A stretch of 64,000 bases of DNA from NCBI GenBank assembly GCA_030268105.1, contig BSDZ01000005.1, forward strand, positions 2,356,001-2,420,000. The letters run 5' to 3'. How positions within the stretch are numbered: position 1 is the first letter of the stretch; each line of letters opens with the position of its first letter. This DNA is from Volvox africanus. Its lineage: Eukaryota; Chlorophyta; Chlorophyceae; Chlamydomonadales; Volvocaceae. Made by a program: the position numbers and the translations under genes. This document shows positions 48,751 through 63,200 of the stretch, piece after piece. A model generated the notes under the pieces. That model worked only from the letters and a program-made list of their open reading frames with translations, was not told the DNA's origin and did no database searches.

Positions 48751-48935
48751 GGCCTGGACCTATAGTCCCTGTGTGTTGGGTGATGGACTTAGGGGGGTCA
48801 GAGCCGCTGCTAAAGCGGCTTTGGCCCGGACATGTTGTCCCTGTGCGTTGGGTGATGGACTTAGGGGGGTCAGAGCCGCTGCCAAAGCGGCTTTGGCCCG
48901 GACATGTTGTCCCTGTGTGTTGGGTGATGGTATGC
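48751..48935 (+). repeat. 72-bp tandem repeat with internal hairpins
   Basis: Two full copies and a partial third occur with an exact 72-bp period (markers at 48766, 48838 and 48910). Each full copy contains two overlapping inverted repeats, at 48802-48820 and 48809-48825 in copy one. The period is a multiple of three, so two plus frames stay open across it. It starts about 240 bases after the orphan gene's stop, so it may lie in that gene's 3' UTR. Confidence 0.85.
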
Positions 48936-48982
48936 GACGGCGTTAAAAACTGTATTTCTCAAGATCATGATGGTGACAATAA

Positions 48983-49693
48983 TTATAATGATGATGGTGG
49001 TGGTGATGCAATGGCTGATATTACGCTAAGATGTCGTGATGCGTGATTGATGGCGTATGGGCAGGGGCAGGTGGAAAATCCAACACGCAGTGGGGTGAGC
49101 CGAAACGGCAGTTCCCTGCTTGCCGCTGATTCCCAAAAACGGGACCGGAGTTGAGCGAACAGTGATACATCGGCCCTACGTGTGATGAAACGCCGCTCTC
49201 CGTAATGTAAACTAGAGTACTTTTTATTTTTCCATTTGTCCGTCATTTGTCCATCAGCGCATGTATGATTGGTATGTGACTGAAGGCGCAAAGGCGCTCC
49301 ATAACTGACAGTTTTGCAGAGTCTCTCCACATTATCTCGTTGAATCGTCCGTCCATCTGGGTACTGAAGGTCTGGATGGAGGATAATGTTGTCATCAATT
49401 GGGGGTTCTGATAACCAAGCCAACACTTTAGGATGTGCGTGTATTGATGTGGCCTTGGCAAAGCGCTGTAAAGGGCGTGGGTGGTGTGGGGTGCTGGTGT
49501 GGAGGTCTGACATTTGAGATAGAGGAATCGCCATGCACGTATGTGTGTGTGTAACCTCGGACTGAAGGCTGTCTGTTGTTTTAGATAAGTATAAGTACGA
49601 ACAGTAATAAACATATATCGGGGGGGTATGTATACCGGTCGAAGCATGCGTCAAAATTTTAGTGCATGTCGTTAGGGTATTGGACGTCAGCAT
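48983..49693 (-). other. Long minus-strand ORF of doubtful coding status
   Basis: A 236-codon uninterrupted frame lies in otherwise AT-leaning intergenic DNA. The N-terminal part is Thr/His-rich and repeat-like. The C-terminal third (RRADVSLFAQLRSRFWESAA) reads more like protein. I find no recognisable domain, splice partner or homologue, so it is listed as a candidate only. Confidence 0.18.
49206..49210 (+). terminator. TGTAA polyadenylation signal candidate for the orphan gene
   Basis: This is the first TGTAA after the stop at 48512, about 700 bases on. Its use would place the 72-bp repeat inside the 3' UTR. Confidence 0.3.
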
Positions 49694-50699
49694 GAGATAT
49701 ACACGATCGAGCCAGCCATATGTGCTGGAGATTTTCCAGCGTCATATGCACTATAGGTTGCTGTTGTCAATTATCGTTGCGCTTTGGATCGTTAATAACA
49801 ACCCAGTTGTTAATTACGCTGAGGACATTTGGGTGGAGTGGGGTGGGAGAGAGACATTTTAGGATAGAAGAGCCGTAGGGCAGCCTGGGATATATATTTA
49901 AAGGAACCCATATCTCCTATGGGGGCCCAGGGAGTGACGCACTGTCTGGCGCCTCTTCTAGAGGATACCAGGTGGTAGCGAATAGATTTGTTTTTACTTG
50001 ACAGGGAAATTCGACGAGACGCGCCAGGATGTAGTGCATAGAACTGGGATCTGGGAATGAGGATTTAATCAAGTGTGTTTGTTGGAAGTGAGTCTGTGAA
50101 CCTATAAGCAGAGTGTCTTTGCTAGCGAAGCAGGTACCCTGAGGCCCGCTAGGGGCCATAGGGGTCATACTGGGTCCCCTACCCTACGGATTTCGTCATT
50201 CATTGACTGCCCTTGTTGAGGTTTGCAATCATTTTACCCGCTGCCTAATGCGCCCATACAGCAATGTATAGCACACCTGCAACGGCCAAAATCCACACTC
50301 TCTTTCTCTGCCTTCGACGTGCTGTAAATTCGATTGGGTTACACTTAAAAAATCTCCTTATCCCCCAATCCGTACATCACGTCCCTGCTTTTCACATCTC
50401 CGGACACCAACTCTAGCGGGCCTAACATATATGTGCTGTGCTGTCCTTGATAAATTTCCAATACATGGCGAGCAAACACGCTACATATGACGTATAAAGA
50501 CAGGTTGAACAACTTATTGATCTCGTTAATGCGGAAAAGTCGATCTTCCCTGGATTGGCATTTACCCCAAGGCCGTCAGGATCCTTACAAAGAAGGGCCT
50601 CGACTGACCTCACAAGGACTACATTGCGCATTTCATTCGGCGTCGCATTTGCAGAACGGAACCTTCCAACAGCTCCAGGTTCTGATTGACACGGCTAGA
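49694..50699. other. Intergenic stretch with no supported gene
   Basis: No homology or paired splice signals are visible. Short frames on both strands look random. Confidence 0.45.
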
Positions 50700-51020
50700 A
50701 TGCCCACGTAGCTTAGTTCGCAGAAGCCCCTCTGTACCCCCATGTACAGGTAACACGAGCACCGGAATGGCTTCCCAAATATGTTCTTACAATTGGTGAT
50801 GGGCGATTTTAACGCTATGTATGGCATGAAGGATACTGTCAGATACTTAGGCAACCGCCGCGATTCACAAGGGGAATGAGCGTTCGCCATGTTTCTGGTA
50901 TAAAATAGTAGGACTTGATTGTATTGCTTAACATAATAAGATATTTACCCCAGAGATTGCTCGCCATGTTGTGCATTCAAGCCTTACTCATGTCTTCATC
51001 GACTATGATAGTACTCAAGT
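50700..51020 (+). pseudogene. Decayed non-LTR retrotransposon (endonuclease and RT motifs)
   Basis: Plus-strand sequence at about 50784-50880 reads FLQLVMGDFNAMYG, the GDFNA motif of apurinic-type endonuclease domains in LINE elements. About 200 bases later (near 50987-51014) it reads VFIDYDSTQ, like RT motif A. The two motifs normally lie about 1 kb or more apart, and stops interrupt both frames, so this would be an internally deleted fossil. It ends some 200 bases before the start of the TmcB-like gene. Confidence 0.35.
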
Positions 51021-51225
51021 CCTCTAGAGGATATAGTTCGCAAAGCGCAAATTCATAATATATGTGAAGTAATACTTCAACCTTGCCATCATGAGTTCCA
51101 CCTGATCAACTCTGAGCTAAACCTCGCATGATTGATGAAGCTGATAGAGCTGAAGAACAATTCCTTTACAATAACGAGGTGAGAGTTAAATCCTGGTAAT
51201 TGAGGAAGAAATCGGGAAGGAAACA

Positions 51226-54200
51226 ATGATGTCTACGCGCGATGGCGATGCCAATAGTCAGCAAAGCGGGAACAGCGGTACAAGTGGATTGAGCGAGACA
51301 TCTGCGCAGAGATCGGACTCCAAATTTATAAAACGGAGGTGAGGTATGTTTCTTTCGCTATTTTATGCCCGCTGGTGAACGAAGCCATGCAAGGGCGACT
51401 CCCTACCGCCGAGCAGGGCCCCGGGACTCCATGCAAGAAATGAAGAGGAAGCTGATGTTCTTGAGCAGAAGCGGAACTTCCAAGATGGCGTGTTTGCGTG
51501 TAGGTAGCCTTGATGTGTGGGTACTGGTACGGGATATGGTCGATATGAACGAATTTGCGTGCGTCATGTGTAAAAATGTTTGAATGACTGGAATGAAACC
51601 AACAGGCATGTTCACTCTTGTTCGTCAATCGGCGATGTCCCATTGGAAGTACGCCTTCCTGAAGATAGTCCTCGAGTTCCTGGTGAGACCATTTCCCGAT
51701 GCTGGTCTTCTCTTGAGATTGCTCAATCCGCAGCCCCGCCGTGTTTTACGCTACGCAAGGGCACGCGTGTATGTTTTATCGCTCACGGACATGGGTCGAT
51801 GAATTCAACAGGCAGCTTGCTGCTTGGAAAAAAACCTGCCGGCAGCAAGGCACGAGCCTATCCTGATTCCAATGCATCTGTCGCGCATGCATGTGGCTTT
51901 GAGCCAAGCGAGCTGTGTTGCTTATCCCCAACATGGAAGCTTGTATGTCCATGGATGGTGGTTGCGTTTGTAAGCCAGCCGCCAGGTACGTAGGCCGACA
52001 CAAGCCGCAATTAACAGCCATCTTCTTCTTAAAGGGCGTGTGCCATTATACGACTTCACCTTTGTACAGATGAATTTCGTCGTGGCATTTAACCCAAGCT
52101 TTAAGATGTGGCACATTGACAGAAACAACCCGGTATGGCAAGTTATCCGGTGGACCGTGTGGCGATCACCTATTATGCGGATCTACGGCTACAAAACCTA
52201 TAGTAAGCGGACCAACGCGCATACATGGGCTATCTAGCTAGCAGCGCAATTTATGAGGCCCTTCACCAACCGTGGTATCATGCATAGCTTGCCGTTCAAG
52301 TTGATGAACGATCTGGGCATTAATCTCCCATTCGCAGTCGTTATCATGTACGTCATGGCGGCTGCTGTACTGCTTTCAGTTGTTGGCCTGGCCTGGCTTA
52401 CGCTGGCCATGCGGAGGCAGGAACAATCAAGACTTTTACGGACGGCGTCACTCGGGCTTCACGTGGTGTACGATATCTTCTTCGTAATGTGTTATGTGTC
52501 CTTCTTCGGTAGGTTTTGTTGTTCCCTCCTTGCTGTTACAGGAATCCTGCATCCGCACACTAACATAAGCCCGTGGCGTGTATTGTTTTGGACTGCAATT
52601 GCGTAAATGGTGCTACGCACGTCTGCGAAAAGCCCAGATGTTTCGCTGTTTAATGATTTCCGTAAAAGGCTGCGTCTTGGGTTACAACAAGCCGCGGATT
52701 CACCAACGACATAGCCCTTGCTGCTTCTGTCTGCTGGTGTTAATCATGGCAGATTACTTCACCTTCTCAGCGGACTGTGATTTCCTGGGCACAAAAGAGC
52801 ACATGTATTTCGAGGGAGTAGGTAAGCAACTAATAACTGGTTACCTTGCTGAGGTATATGCTAGCCATGTCAATATTTTCACTGCCTTAAATAGCGCACC
52901 GATGATGGTCGCAGAGTGCTTGAAGATGCCCCACTTGCTGCACTTGCTAGTGGCCCTCTCAGTGGGGCTGATGTTTCTGTGCGTCACGGCGCTAGTGGTG
53001 GTGGCGTCGTGCGACTTGGACCCTGTTTCCCGGGGAGTCCTCGCCTCACCGGCAGCCTATGTACGGCTGAAGATTCTCATGGCCAAGGCTGTCTACATCA
53101 TTTTCGCCAACTGCCTCGATAGCAACTTCAAGGTCCAGACTATAGGCATGGTGGTATCCGTAGCCCTTATTGTTTTTTGGAACCTGAAATCGGTAAGCCC
53201 TTTCACTTAGCTCATGTCACTTTGCAACTGCGGAAACTTCATAGTGCCAGTTGTCTCCCCGGAAAGCCTCTCAAGATGCTGGGTATGTGCTTTTTCGCAC
53301 CTTGGATTGTATTTGTGTGCATGGTACAACTACTACACTTGCCCTTCCCAGCTAGCTCCTACGCATGTATGTGCTAGGGATCAGTGGGGTACTTTGTAGG
53401 TTGCATGGCAGGCGTGCGAAGCTGGGTATGTGATTTCAGATTTTTAGGGTTTATTAATTGCTGTGCTCTGCAAAACGAGCCTCTCGTGAAAGGCTCGTGA
53501 TCTTCCTTGAGCTGATGATTTTGCTGTGCTGCAGATGCCGTTTTACCTTAACTTCACGAACATAGTTTGGACCGGGCTGTGGGGTGGCGTTATGCTTCCA
53601 TGTATCATCTTGACCATACTTGCCTTTGGAAAGGATAAATCGGATACTTTCCGCCACACAATGACGCAGGTAAGTGCTAATTGCACATACATATATACTC
53701 GTAACCATGTATATTTCTAAACATCGAAGGTCAACAGCGGACCGCGATTGTGGGTTAAACTAATGCTGCTTATGTTGGCCGTACGCATTAACAAACGCAA
53801 GTTATTATGCTAACGTTACGTTTATGCGTGTGTTCCACGATGGATGCTGACATCTACGGGTACTCGCTGGCGTACGCCGCGGCGATGAGTTCGTGAAGTG
53901 ATACTTGCAACCAGGACAATTACTTCACGCCGGCAACCACCTATCCTAACGGCAGATGTTACCCGCATAACGTCTGACTGCTGCTTCTTCCGACTGTCCT
54001 CCAACCAACAGAATGTTCTTTATGGCATGGTTCCTATTATCTGGGCAACGATGGTCCTGACTGGCGTGTACGTGTGGTGGGCGATGCGACCCGCGCGCAA
54101 ATTCAGAAACCTGGAATTAGGCGTTAAGCTCTCCAAGGTCTACAAGTTCCAATCGGTGTACCAAGTGGAGCGGCTGGCTCGCGTGATGCGCAAGTTTAAT

Positions 54201-57200
54201 GCGGACGGGCTAGTGGCAGAGGAAGCGGCCGCACTGGGCGAGGTCATCATCAAAGCCGGACTGCAAGCCTTTCCTAATGCGCCGCACCTGCTCATCCTGT
54301 ACGCGAGGCGTGGGGAAGTGTGCAGTGCATTCGGTTGGCAAAGCCTGCTATCGTGCGTTTATTGCGTTCGATTCTATCCCCATGCACCCCCATCTTGCAA
54401 TCCCCTTGTCGATGGTCCCATATAGGTTGAAGGTCAAAATACGTAAGAAAAATCGGCTCACCTTCCTCATACCATGTGTCAAAATGCGTGCTGCATGACC
54501 ATCGTTGTAATTGCAAGCAGGGACATGCATTTATCCATCACCATCGATCAGGAAATTTTCTGTTAACGTAGCTGTGTATTTTGATATCTTCATCACGTGG
54601 CATGCATCTGGCTGGCTTGTTGTATAACGGCTTGGTTGAAAGCGGGGTATAGGCCCCCTGTTGCCTGCTGCCGACTCGATCGCAACCTTACATGGAAGAA
54701 GATATGCATACAACCGTATCCTACGTTGTCTGTCCTTCCAGGTATGCAAATTTCGTGTTAGAAGTGCACAAGGACGGTCCGGCTGCGAGGACGCAGCTAC
54801 AGCTGGTTGGGAAGCAGATGCCCAACGTAGTGGAGCGGTATCAGGTAGGGACGGCGGATAACGTTACAACGTGTCTTGTCCTGATTATGACCCCTTCTTT
54901 GCCTGGGTTTAGCATGGGGTTTGGATATCCTGCACAGCAGATAGGTTCACCTGATTGCGTAGTTCTGTTTCTTTGGCTGGTCGTCGTATGTCCAGATGTA
55001 CACGCTACATACCTCGTCTTTTTCCACAAGTTCTTAAGTATGCTGAAGAGCGTTGAATGACATCTTTATCCACATATCGTATTTTGTCCATGACGAGCTC
55101 TATCTACAATGTTCCAGTCAACTGACATTATACGATTCCGTAAGAGTCGTACAGTGTACGGCAAATACAAATGCGAGTGTAGGGTGCTAAAAATACACTC
55201 AAGCATCTTGTGAAACCGTTTTCACATGCAACTACATACTGAAATACAGATTCGATCAGGTGGTAATTGCGTTGCAGGTCTTTTGCACCAACGAAGCGAG
55301 CAAGCGGCTGAAGGGCAGCCAGGAGGAGGGCATGGACCTGCAAGCTTACATCGAGTTCAAAAGGAATATCAGGTGAAGGGAATTATGCTTCCGTGTATGT
55401 TGCATGCCGCAATCTGATGGCGTTACACACGGCAGATACGTACTCATCACATGAGACGTGTTCGCCCTTCAGGAAGGCCCATTCCAATGCCAAGTTCTGC
55501 GCATTGCTGTGAAGACAGCCAAGGATGTGATGTGCGCGAACAGATGATGAGAAATTTAGGGTTTCAGGGTTTTGTGTGAGAAATGTTCTGCTCGTTCTCG
55601 CTCGGCATTGTTGCTTCCATGTGTTCAAGTGAATCATACATGCCTGCTTGCACGTATCTTTGTGTGGTCAGGGCAGTTCTGCGGGTGCACAAGGAAGCGT
55701 TACTGCAGCAAAGTGAGCTGTGGCGACTCTGCATGCGGAGCACGCTGAAGGTGGCACAGCTTGATGCGGCAATGGAAGCTTTGGATTTGGCCAGCGCCAG
55801 AGCCGACCGGGTGTACAGAAGGTGCGCTCTAGCCTTGCATTGCGGTGGCATCATGGATGCATGATGCTTCGCTGCCACTAAGTAAACAGACAGGCATGAG
55901 ATATCGTAGTCGCTGCATCCATAAGAAGCTAGCTAATTTTAGTAAAAAGTATCATTTGTAGTGAGCACCCGGTGATTGCATGCATCAGCGCGTGGGCGAA
56001 GCAGCCATGGCTTATATATGCATTGCTGATTATGCCTACGGATGGTTTCATTATTTGCTTGGCCAAAGCCTGCGGGTGCTGGTATACACTTTTATTGCCA
56101 GTTTGCCACCAATGAAATTGTTGACAGGGTTTTGGAGCGTTACCCCACTAATGGGAAGCTCCTGCGCTGCTACGGCAAGTTCCTGGAGGATGTGCTGAAT
56201 GACCAGATTGCGGCAGCTCGTGCGTATGCGGGGGCGAATCGTGTTGGGTCCAGCAACGCTCTGCTGTCCCTGGACTTCGGTGGTGCTTTGCATAATGGTG
56301 TCAGCAACAGGAAGCCCGACTTCCTAACGTCTATGTCGATGGAGGATGACGCTATCATGGTGATCGACGCGGAGGGTACCATCATGATGGTCAGCCAGGT
56401 GAGGGCAGCTGCATGAGCGCGTGGGTGGGATGCATGTCCTGCTGCTTGTGAATGGTGCAGCAACGTGCTGGCATGCATTCTGGAGAAATGAACGACCATG
56501 CTACGAAGACTGGCAACTGATGTTGGCCATGCTGATGCATACATGTATGGGAAAGTCGCGTTGAAAGGCACCAGTTGGAAATTCTGTGACCGATTTTATA
56601 CGTAGGATGAACGAACAACTATGTACCATGCATACCATGTAAACGGGGTACGGGCATCAAGGGGCAAAGCAGGGTCAGGTATTTGGTGATTGGTAGTTCG
56701 ATGTGCAATCGAGCGTTTACGGCAAAGTTTCATCAGTCCAGCACCTTATCTGTACATCTGAAAAGAAGTACATCAAGTGGAAAGCTATGTAATAAACGCC
56801 AATCGATTGTGCTAGTAGCTTTGAATGTGTTGGCTTGCCTATCTTGCCCGATGTTCATATATACGTCGCTGAAACATATATCCTCCCATACACCTGACGG
56901 GCTACAGGCAGTACAGAAAGCATTTGGTTACGCCAAGTCGGACCTGGAAGGTGCGAACGTTTCAGTTCTGATGCCGCAGCCCTTCAGCCAGCGCCATACC
57001 GGTTACATTCAACGATACATCGACACCGGCGAGGCGCATGTCCTTGACACCGTTCGCGAGGTCGTCGCTTTGCACAAGGTGGGGCCCTACAAGGATTCAA
57101 ATGTATGGCTTTGCTGCTATTGCCAAACGATAAGCGCATTCTCCTAAAGGCGTGTGGGTGGGCCCCATGGTAACGCCCAACATTATATATGCTTATTCCA

Positions 57201-60200
57201 GTGGACGTCCCGCTTTACTATTAGTTAGGAAGATTGCAGTCTAGGGCATGAAACCCTACGTGTACCTAGGACACCCATGGCTGGGGGTGGGTGCATCTGT
57301 GAGCGCTGGATTGCCTTACCTGATCCCGTGTAAGCGTATTGACATAAAACTTTTTTGACAGTTTTATGAATGCGCGTATGTACGAACCCAGTAAGTGGCT
57401 CGGCTCAATCTGGGTTAGTCATTTGTATAGGATATGTCGTTGCACGCCCCGTGCTCCATCACGATGTATGTGCATTCTGCCAGACATGCCGCCGGGACAA
57501 TTCCTCTGACGGAATGTGCAATACCTACATTTATTATTTCAGGAGCGGTATGTCTTTCCAATCTCTCTATGTGTTACGAAGCTCAGTGGCATCGGCACAG
57601 ACAGGTGCGCATCTTTTTTGCGCGCAGCAGCGTGTATTATCCTATCCTGATTTGAGGTATCTACGGGTAATATCCGGGATGACGAATAACCTGGACGTCT
57701 TCCAATCGGGCCTTTGCTTTAGGCGGATACTAGTACAGCGATGCATAAGTAGGGCCAACACAGCTAGTTTAAGTTGGCAACTCGCATCTGCCTAACACCG
57801 GCTGGCTCATCTGCATGCCTAACAGCAGTATTTGCCATGCATACTTGATTACGATTGTGCCTATACATGTATCATAAAAAATGATAATGTATATATATAA
57901 TTATCATTACAATCATAATAATTACAATAATTACAATAACTTTTGTCATAATTATATATGTATATCCAAGTGTGGTTTCACCACTGTAGCTTCCTGTTGT
58001 TAGATCATTCGTGTTTAGATTAAAATGCCTTTCAAGGCTCTTTGGTTGTGCGCAATCGAGATTGGGCAAGGCGTTGAGGCTTAACAATGACGATTGCACA
58101 TAGACGGATTCAGAATAAGTACCAAGGTTGTGGTCTGTAGAATATTCGAGGTCAAGTAACATGTCATGGGGACCTGAATAGGCACATACCCACGAAGATT
58201 AAGAACGACTCGGCCTTGTTTATTAGTCCCATGTCCATGCATATCGTTGCATTATTGACATTGATTTTGCAGGTTTATTTCCATGTGCATCGTCATCCCT
58301 CAAGATGATAGATGGTGCTTCGGGATGTATGCAATCAGACTGGTCATGACAACAATTGTTACTTGCGCATGTTTTGAATAACCCAAATATGACAAACACT
58401 GAATGTTATCCCGTATCGGACGGCTGCCTACAGTATCTTCCTGGGAGTCATCCGCCCCTTGCCCACCAACCTACAAACCGTGCGGGCTTGGATTACTCCC
58501 AACGGAGTCCTCCTATGCGCGGACCAACAGTTTTCATCAGCTATCGGGATGCCTGAAGAAGATGTGGTGAGTTCTATATAGAACGGCATAGGAAGCCACG
58601 TGGGCGGTGGACGGTTATATTGCTCGTTGTAATGTATCGTGTTCAATGATTGCATGTATTGTATTGCGTATCAATATTATTCTCAATAATGCTGTGCCAG
58701 GGTGAAGTTTGGACCACTGGTTATGGCACGCTGGTAACGACTACAATAGCTGCGGCAATTTTGGGCAACGCTAGCGAGCAGTTTAATCATTTCAGTGTTT
58801 ACTGTGGTCCCCTGCCCTGCTGGCCATGGCCAAAACGCATGCTACCGTTCCGACCCGAGGGAGAAACCCAATGTAAGCCTTGCCTGATGGCAGCCAGCAC
58901 CATTGGAAATAAGATCTTGTATAGTGAGTTTATCCAACTGATCCTTCCCCCCACTAGTTGGGTAGCCGTGCTCATTATTGTGCCGTATGTGCATCTACCG
59001 CAGGTGGGTCATTTGCTGGGATCGCTAGTGACGGACGCAAACGCTGTCGTGAAACTGCTTGAGAGTTGCCAGGCTGCTACAGTGGTTGAGCTTGAGTCTG
59101 GGAACATCACGACGGAACTTACCTTCCATCACTGCTTCGCTGAGCCAGTGCCTTTTCGTGTGGATGTATGCATGGCAGGTATGTGTCGATCATCCGGTGT
59201 TATGTGCAGCCAGGCATAGCCACGGCAACCCGCCGGCTTTTGCGATTGCTGCTGGGCTATCTAAGAGATTCACCGAAAACCTAGGTCGTGAAGAGCCGAT
59301 TGCTGATGTGTATGTGCTTTGTTATATATACGAAAATTGCAACAGAAAAACGCCGATTTATGCCTTAAAGCAAAACATGGTTTTCTGGATAGGACGGCTG
59401 GGACCACCACATACACGTCAACCTAGCTACCGCGCCATTTATATCCAGGCAGTGATGCCCAACGCATATTGGTGCTCAATTGCCGGCGTACGGATGGCAT
59501 GGATGGTAGCATGCTTGCAGTGGACACGCACATGCGGATCAAGTTTGCATCGTGCGAGGTGTCCCTCCTGCTGGGCTACTCGATGCGAAAGCTGGCCAGC
59601 ATGCGACTGGATCAGCTGCTGCCACCGCCTTATAACGCTCTGCACGGAAAGTGGCTACGGGTGCGTGCGTATCCGTTCGGCTTTTACCGACCCATTTGTT
59701 TATATTATGTACTATTTGCACTGTCGTGTAATGCTCGCGCGTGCGACTGTGTTGAAAGGAAATGAAGCTGCTTGAATGCCTGGTAAGTCCTGCACGGTGG
59801 TATCGGCATGTGGATACACATACACAATGCACAAAAGCGAGATAGATCTATGGTTATTTTTGGTGTCACGGCAGTGGCTTGGACGTCATTGGTTTATTAC
59901 TTCAAGATCAGCAGTAGCCTCCGAAACAGTGATTATGTAATTGTTTTCACCTTCGAGGACCAGCCATGCTCGTCGGACAACCATACAAGTACCTAAGAAA
60001 ATTATAATACCGTGTCCAAGCAAGCATTTTATTTATGAATATGTACAACTTCCATGCCGCTTAGGAAACGCAAGGGGCGGCCTATATTGGCAAGCACCTG
60101 CCTCAGCGCTCGTCTCCGGAACCCATAATATGCAGGACCCTCCGCACACGTCACGACCGGGTAGCTGCCGCGCTGGGTCCGTGGTTCACCTTGTGTCTGA

Positions 60201-63200
60201 AGCTGGAGTGCAAGTACCTGTACGGCTGGATATGCATAACCTGGAGATTGAAGCAAGTGGATCATCCGGAACGATCCCCCTCTACATCGTGAAGGCACGT
60301 ACATAAGGGTACATAGCACAATCCAGCAAGAGAGTATAACAAGCACGTGCCTTAACGACCATGTGTACATCGGCGAGGAAACTTAACTCATATGAAGGAT
60401 TCTTGATGGCTTAGGTTTCCCTAACCCTGCTTCTGTATCTGCAGGTTAAAAAGGTCACGCCGGAAGAGGTGCTTCGCGAGAAGCGGCTGGTGCTCACCGC
60501 TGACTTCACTGGCAAAATTCTGACGGTGTCGCCTGTGGACTCCGCTGTGTTTGAGTTTCGGCCGCTGTCGCTGCTTGGAACCAACTTGGCAGAGTCCATT
60601 GATATATTTGCCGACTGGCGCCAGAGGAGTGGAGAGACCCAGATGCAAATGATACTGCTTGCGCTTCTGGGCAAGGAACAGGAGATGCCGGGTACGTAGG
60701 GCAGGCTTTTTGTGCATGGCTTGAAACCTGGTACGGTACGTCTAGGAAAAGCCACTCTTTGACTCCTTGTCCTCTGATTCCTGAAACGTACGCCACGCAT
60801 GAAACGTAAAGCCCTATTATTCATCTGACGCAGATGTAACTTCCTCTATATATGGAACACCACAAGCTAGCATACCTCTTGCTATTCAGGCCAATTCGCG
60901 TGCGTGTGCCAGCTAAGTCGCCGGCTTCTTGCTTCTTGTTCACGGTAATGCAGTTATGGAACAATGCTTGATAAGCAAACGGCATGCATCATGAACCTTC
61001 CCTAAGTAAAATATACGTACGTTAGCGTGGCGGGCAGTTGGTTCATGTGGTGCGTTGTGTAACCCGTTATCCCGTTATACCCCTTCTGCCGTCATGCCTA
61101 TTTCAACAGCTATATTCTTCACGTCTCACTTATTCGAGCTCGCCCGTTAGAAACATGCAGCTTACGCACTTCGTATCGCGTATAAGAAATATAATAAAGA
61201 CGGGGTTTCCAATGTAGGCACATCCTGGAGAGTCCGAGTACACGAGCCACAGCCCTCTGTAGGCTCGGAGGCGGTAGCTGCGCGGGAGATTCATCGGATA
61301 TCCCGACCTGCTTGCCTTCAGGTTGACGTGTGCATACGTGTTAAGTCCCTAGTATGTGGCTGAATGGTGTAGCAATCGGCACCGGTTGTGTATAAGTGCA
61401 TGCAAGATTTTGCAAGTGCGCATGTATGGCGGGCGGCACAGGGCATATTTGTGGTGAATGGCTAGTAACCTGCTGTATCTTATCTAGCCTCAGAGCGAGG
61501 GTCAGTTGCCAGCTTCCCACGCTCACTGGATACAAATAAATGTCCAAGCATGTATTTATTCTATCACCTGTTGTATGCCACGATTTGTTGACTGAAGGTT
61601 GAGTTGGAGGAGGAAGAGAGCAGTGGGGAGATGGACGCCGAAACGGGCGTTCGGATCCAGGTGACGCTATGGCGTCGCGACTTACTGGGCGGAACTTTGG
61701 AATTGGACGAGGAACTCATCATTCGTCGGGCAAGCCCTCTTACGGGCCTCATCACAGGGTTTCCCACGACTGCTATGCTGCGGAAGCCGCTTAGGAGGTG
61801 GGCAAACATTGGTAACGGTTTTGCACCTGGTATATAATATATATCAGTGACGATGGCTCGTCCGAGGTCACAATGACATGACTTGGGCACCATTGTTTTC
61901 TGTGTGCTTTGTATATTTTATCAGGAGAAGTGTGCCGGCCCTACGTGTGCCGACCCTCCCTTTCCTTGCAGCTTTTTGAACATTCCTCATATGTCTTGGG
62001 AAAAGCTGGTTGTCGCCTCATCACACGGCCACCACAAAAGGAGCGCGCTGAAGGCTACCAACGACCGCGGCAGCATCAGCCCTGTGATGGCCTTTATTGG
62101 GCCGCATCCCGATAGTGGTACAATGCGACTGATGGTGCAGGGCGTAGAGACCTTGACACCCGGAGGCAGGCCCAAGATCACACTCACCGTGCACCCCGAC
62201 ACAACTTTCGTAGGGGCGCACGCCAACATCATGCGCGTGCTGAGACTTGAAGATAGCATTAGCGGTGTTGTGAGTATCGCAAACTGCAGCGTCCATGGGG
62301 ATGACGACGCAATATCACACGTAGGCCGGCTTGTCAGGGCTAACTCAGCCGCACCATCCGCGCTGCGTTCCCGAAGCTTTAGTGCTCTGACAGCGCCACA
62401 GCCCCGTCTTGGGCCGTCGCCTTCTGGGTTAATGCTTGTCGGTTCTGGGGACGTCCGCCGTGCGGAACTCACGTGCAAAGCTGGTGCCCTGCGCGCGGAG
62501 GCCGTTGGCAAAGACTGCAGCTCAGAAGGTGATGCAGAAGGTGATGACTTCAACGGAGCAGTAGGCGATGACGATGATGAAAGTTCGGATGCCCTTATGG
62601 CTGAGGCGACGAGTGTTCACCGCCAGGCCACGTCCAAGTCGGAATTCGTGGAGCAATGGGTACGGTCTATTACGCATCAAGCAAGCCTTCATCAGATGGA
62701 GCATCAGGAGCAGGAGCGTCGGAGCCGAAAGCAACGTCGCAGCACCAAAAATGCAACGGCAGTCTCCGCTTCAACAGCTGCCGCTGCGCCTGGTGGGCCA
62801 CTGCTTCGTGAGGAGAGCAGCCTGTTGACGCTTCCTTTGGCATCGTCAGCAGCTGCAGATGCGGCAATTGAGCCATGGCTACGGACAATAAGCCGCTTGG
62901 CTACAGATACAAGGTTGAAGTCAGTTGCAGAGGTGGGAACCTGTGGCGGTACCGAAGGAAACGTAGCAGGTGCGCAGCAGGCCGGATGCAGCCCAAATGT
63001 TGTACAAGAGCGCCAGCGTCGTGCAGCAAGCCGGTTGCTCAGCTTTAAAGGCGCGGGTCCATCAGAACCTGGTGGGGGCGAGTCTCCGCGCAAACCGCCG
63101 GATGTGGTGTCCCATCGAGGAGCCGAGACTACAGAGATATGCACCGATGGGGCCGATGAAGCCGCTAAGAGCGACAAGGGCAGCACTCTTGACGGATCCA

